A DNA stretch of 7,291 nt from Clostridiales bacterium. Its GTDB lineage: Bacteria > Bacillota > Clostridia > Oscillospirales > Oscillospiraceae. The DNA lies in the NCBI GenBank assembly GCA_012729875.1, contig JAAYCC010000214.1, forward strand, positions 1 to 7,291. Direction: 5' to 3'. The translations under genes and the position numbers were made by a program. Positions 5,933-7,291 of this stretch are shown piece by piece. The notes beneath the pieces are model-generated. The model was not told the DNA's origin, did not search any database, and worked only from the letters and a program-made list of their open reading frames with translations. Every line of letters starts with the position of its first letter. Within the stretch, counting starts at the first letter, position 1.

Positions 5933-5974
5933 AAAGAGCAAGGCGGCGTTTTAAAAAACGCCGCCTTGCTCTTT
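5933..5974 (-). terminator. Strong hairpin terminator after xerD, a perfect 20-bp inverted repeat
   Basis: The arms 5933-5952 and 5955-5974 are exact reverse complements with only two bases between, with the GC-rich core GCAAGGCGGCG/CGCCGCCTTGC. In RNA the stem would close around an A/U-rich loop. On the minus strand the T-run after the stem is short and interrupted (CTCTTTGTTGTT), so this is a very stable stem with a mediocre U-tract. Its location, 26 bases past the xerD stop and before the ruvC promoter, supports a terminator. The symmetric A/T flanks allow action in both directions. Confidence 0.8.
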
Positions 5975-6000
5975 TATAAAGAATCTAATATGGAAAACCC

Positions 6001-6891
6001 CTATGCTCTCGGGTGAGCTTTATTATAGACATCCTTGATCTGCTTCTTGACAAGCTGTGAATAGACCTGAGTGGAGGAGATATCGGCATGTCCCAGCATC
6101 TCCTGAATAGAGCGAAGGTCAGCGCCGTTTTCAAGCAGATGCGCCGCAAAGGAGTGGCGCAGCGTGTGCGGTGTGATGGTCTTTTCGATCTTGGCCTTCT
6201 GCTGATAGGTCTTGATTATCTTCCAGAAGCCCTGACGGGACATACGCTCACCGCTGACGTTGACAAACAGTGACGGCTCGTCTGCGGAGGCGATCATCTG
6301 AGGCCTTATAAACTCGACATATTCCTTGAGCGCGCGCACAGCAGCCGGATAAAGAGGAATAATTCTCTCCTTGTCGTGTCCGCGGCAGCGTATAAAGCCG
6401 GCCGGAATATTCACATCGGGAACGTCCAGCGCGATAAGTTCGCTGACGCGTATCCCCGTTGCATAGAGAAGCTCCAGCATTGCGCGGTCACGGTAACCCT
6501 TGAGATCGCTACACTCCGGCTGTTCAAGGAGCAGCTCTACTTCCTTTCCGGTGAGTATCTGAGGCAGCTTCTGCTCCGCCCTCTCGGGTACAAGCCCCAG
6601 AGCGGGATTTGTCTCCACAATGCCCTCGGAAAGAAGAAATCTATAGAAATTCTTAATGGAAGCAATGGCGCGTGCAACCGTGGGAACCGACTTGCCTTGT
6701 GACTTCATCCATTCCGTATACTCCTCAAGCTCTGCTTCTGTAGCGGACTCAAAGCGGACATCGGTGTGTGTGTCGAGGTATTCTCCCGTCTGTCTTATAT
6801 CTCTCAAATATGAACTGAGGGTGTTATCAGAGGCCTTCTTTATATCGCGCAGGTAGACCTCATACTCATTCAGACATTCTGAATTAGTCAT
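6001..6891 (-). CDS. xerD: Tyrosine recombinase, XerD type
   Basis: Site-specific tyrosine recombinase expected to act with a partner at dif to resolve chromosome dimers before division. The 296 residues match the XerC/XerD length. The N-terminal SAM-like core-binding domain (about 1-88, including EYEVYLRDIKKASDNTLSSYLRDI) is followed by the catalytic domain with the full set of active residues: R148 (TGIRVSEL), K174 (GHDKERIIPL), H242 and R245 (HTLRHSFAAHLL), H268 (LGHADISSTQ) and the nucleophile Y277 (VYSQL). The ATG at 6891 is chosen because it gives the usual N-terminus and has AAAGGAGGA upstream (6901-6909, nine-base spacing); a longer in-frame reading to 6963 would run into the preceding gene. 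It starts 22 bases after the SpoIIM-like gene, so the two are probably cotranscribed. XerD is favoured over XerC by context (spoIIM-xerD proximity, as in Bacillus subtilis); a specialised integrase is unlikely, given the housekeeping neighbours and typical size. Confidence 0.92.
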   Translation of the reverse strand: MTNSECLNEYEVYLRDIKKASDNTLSSYLRDIRQTGEYLDTHTDVRFESATEAELEEYTEWMKSQGKSVPTVARAIASIKNFYRFLLSEGIVETNPALGLVPERAEQKLPQILTGKEVELLLEQPECSDLKGYRDRAMLELLYATGIRVSELIALDVPDVNIPAGFIRCRGHDKERIIPLYPAAVRALKEYVEFIRPQMIASADEPSLFVNVSGERMSRQGFWKIIKTYQQKAKIEKTITPHTLRHSFAAHLLENGADLRSIQEMLGHADISSTQVYSQLVKKQIKDVYNKAHPRA

Positions 6892-6913
6892 CGTTAACAC
6901 TCCTCCTTTCCGG

Positions 6914-7291
6914 TTATTTGTTGAGTAAGAGAATAATGTATGGCACAAGCCTGATCTCCACAAAAGTGCAGAGAATCATAATAATAAGACAGATAAAGCA
7001 AGACCGGAGACGGCCGCGGCCATCTCGAAAACGGGTACCGGTACGCATACGCAGGAGATCAAGAGAGGCAGACAGCGCTTCCGATGAGAGAGCCAGAAAG
7101 GTAGGAACTGACAAAAGCGACGGCAGGCCGACAACAATCAGAGCCATAACTATACCGTTTTGAGGATCAGAAGAAATTATGTCGGCTGAAGCGCAGCTGA
7201 GAAGGTATGCCCTCACAGCAATAAGCGGCGGCAGAAAAACCGAGCCAAGGAATGAGGTTCCTATGATCATAGCCAGAAGGTGAAACCTAAA
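6914..7291 (-). CDS. Membrane protein, SpoIIM-like (DUF95 type), 5' end cut by window edge
   Basis: The last 125 residues of a multi-pass membrane protein; the frame is open through the right edge, and the internal ATG at 7270 is probably not the start. Three hydrophobic stretches are visible: about 5-32 (LLAMIIGTSFLGSVFLPPLIAVRAYLL), 46-78 and 97-123, the last two separated by an arginine-rich loop RMRTGTRFRDGRGRLR (81-96), which should lie in the cytoplasm. The GTSFLG motif, the prolines in LPPL and VGLPSLLSVP, and the hydrophobic/basic alternation resemble the C-terminal half of stage II sporulation protein M, the membrane scaffold of the SpoIID-SpoIIM-SpoIIP engulfment complex. In Bacillus subtilis spoIIM lies near xerD, and here xerD follows after 22 bases. 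The similarity is from pattern and context only, and another polytopic membrane protein is possible. Confidence 0.6.
   Translation of the reverse strand, partial: FRFHLLAMIIGTSFLGSVFLPPLIAVRAYLLSCASADIISSDPQNGIVMALIVVGLPSLLSVPTFLALSSEALSASLDLLRMRTGTRFRDGRGRLRSCFICLIIMILCTFVEIRLVPYIILLLNK

Noticed and set aside
6892..6963. N-terminal extension of XerD to 6963
   Set aside because: It overlaps the end of the preceding membrane protein gene and ignores the ribosome binding site at 6901-6909; the shorter form has the normal XerD length.
1..7291. Mobile element, prophage, defence island, CRISPR array or tRNA/rRNA
   Set aside because: No transposase, terminal repeats, spaced direct repeats, cloverleaf-like sequence or defence gene was seen. 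The tyrosine recombinase has the size and context of housekeeping XerD, so the window reads as core chromosome.

Overview
The window looks like ordinary chromosomal DNA from a Gram-positive, probably spore-forming Clostridia-type Firmicute, perhaps near Oscillospiraceae or Ruminococcaceae. The basis is a SigH-type sporulation sigma factor, a SpoIIM-like membrane protein upstream of xerD, strong GGAGG ribosome binding sites, several TTG starts, sigma-A-like promoters and mid-range base composition. The family assignment is inference. All eight genes lie on the minus strand, so transcription runs from the high-coordinate end to the low one.

In transcription order: (1) 7291-6914, the C-terminal part of a multi-pass membrane protein (SpoIIM-like), cut by the window edge. 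(2) 6891-6001, xerD-type tyrosine recombinase, ending in a strong hairpin at 5933-5974. (3) A sigma-A-like promoter at 5833-5861 starts a tight cluster: ruvC (5801-5286), ruvA (5301-4702, overlapping ruvC by 16 bases), ruvB (4687-3650) and glmM (3634-2267). (4) A second clear promoter at 2212-2240 drives sigH (2185-1571), followed by a small four-CxxC zinc-ribbon protein (1521-1237) and a terminator at 1174-1207. (5) A third promoter at 1077-1104 drives ilvE (branched-chain aminotransferase), which runs off the left edge with only its last residues missing. No stretch over 300 bases lacks a gene; the two largest gaps (about 200 bases each) hold a terminator plus a promoter.

The ruv genes encode the whole Holliday junction machine (RuvAB branch migration, RuvC cleavage). 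XerD resolves chromosome dimers, which are themselves a product of crossover recombination, so recombination genes neighbour each other here. GlmM (peptidoglycan precursor supply) is cotranscribed with ruvCAB by spacing, away from its frequent cdaA-cdaR partners. SigH and the SpoIIM-like protein point to sporulation or a transition-phase programme.

I found no mobile element, CRISPR array, RNA gene or clearly new system. The points most worth a second look are the uncharacterised zinc-ribbon protein placed in a sigH transcription unit, a 15-bp palindrome overlapping the sigH -10 box, and a spaced inverted repeat bracketing the ilvE promoter. Every gene reads as intact where it is fully inside the window.
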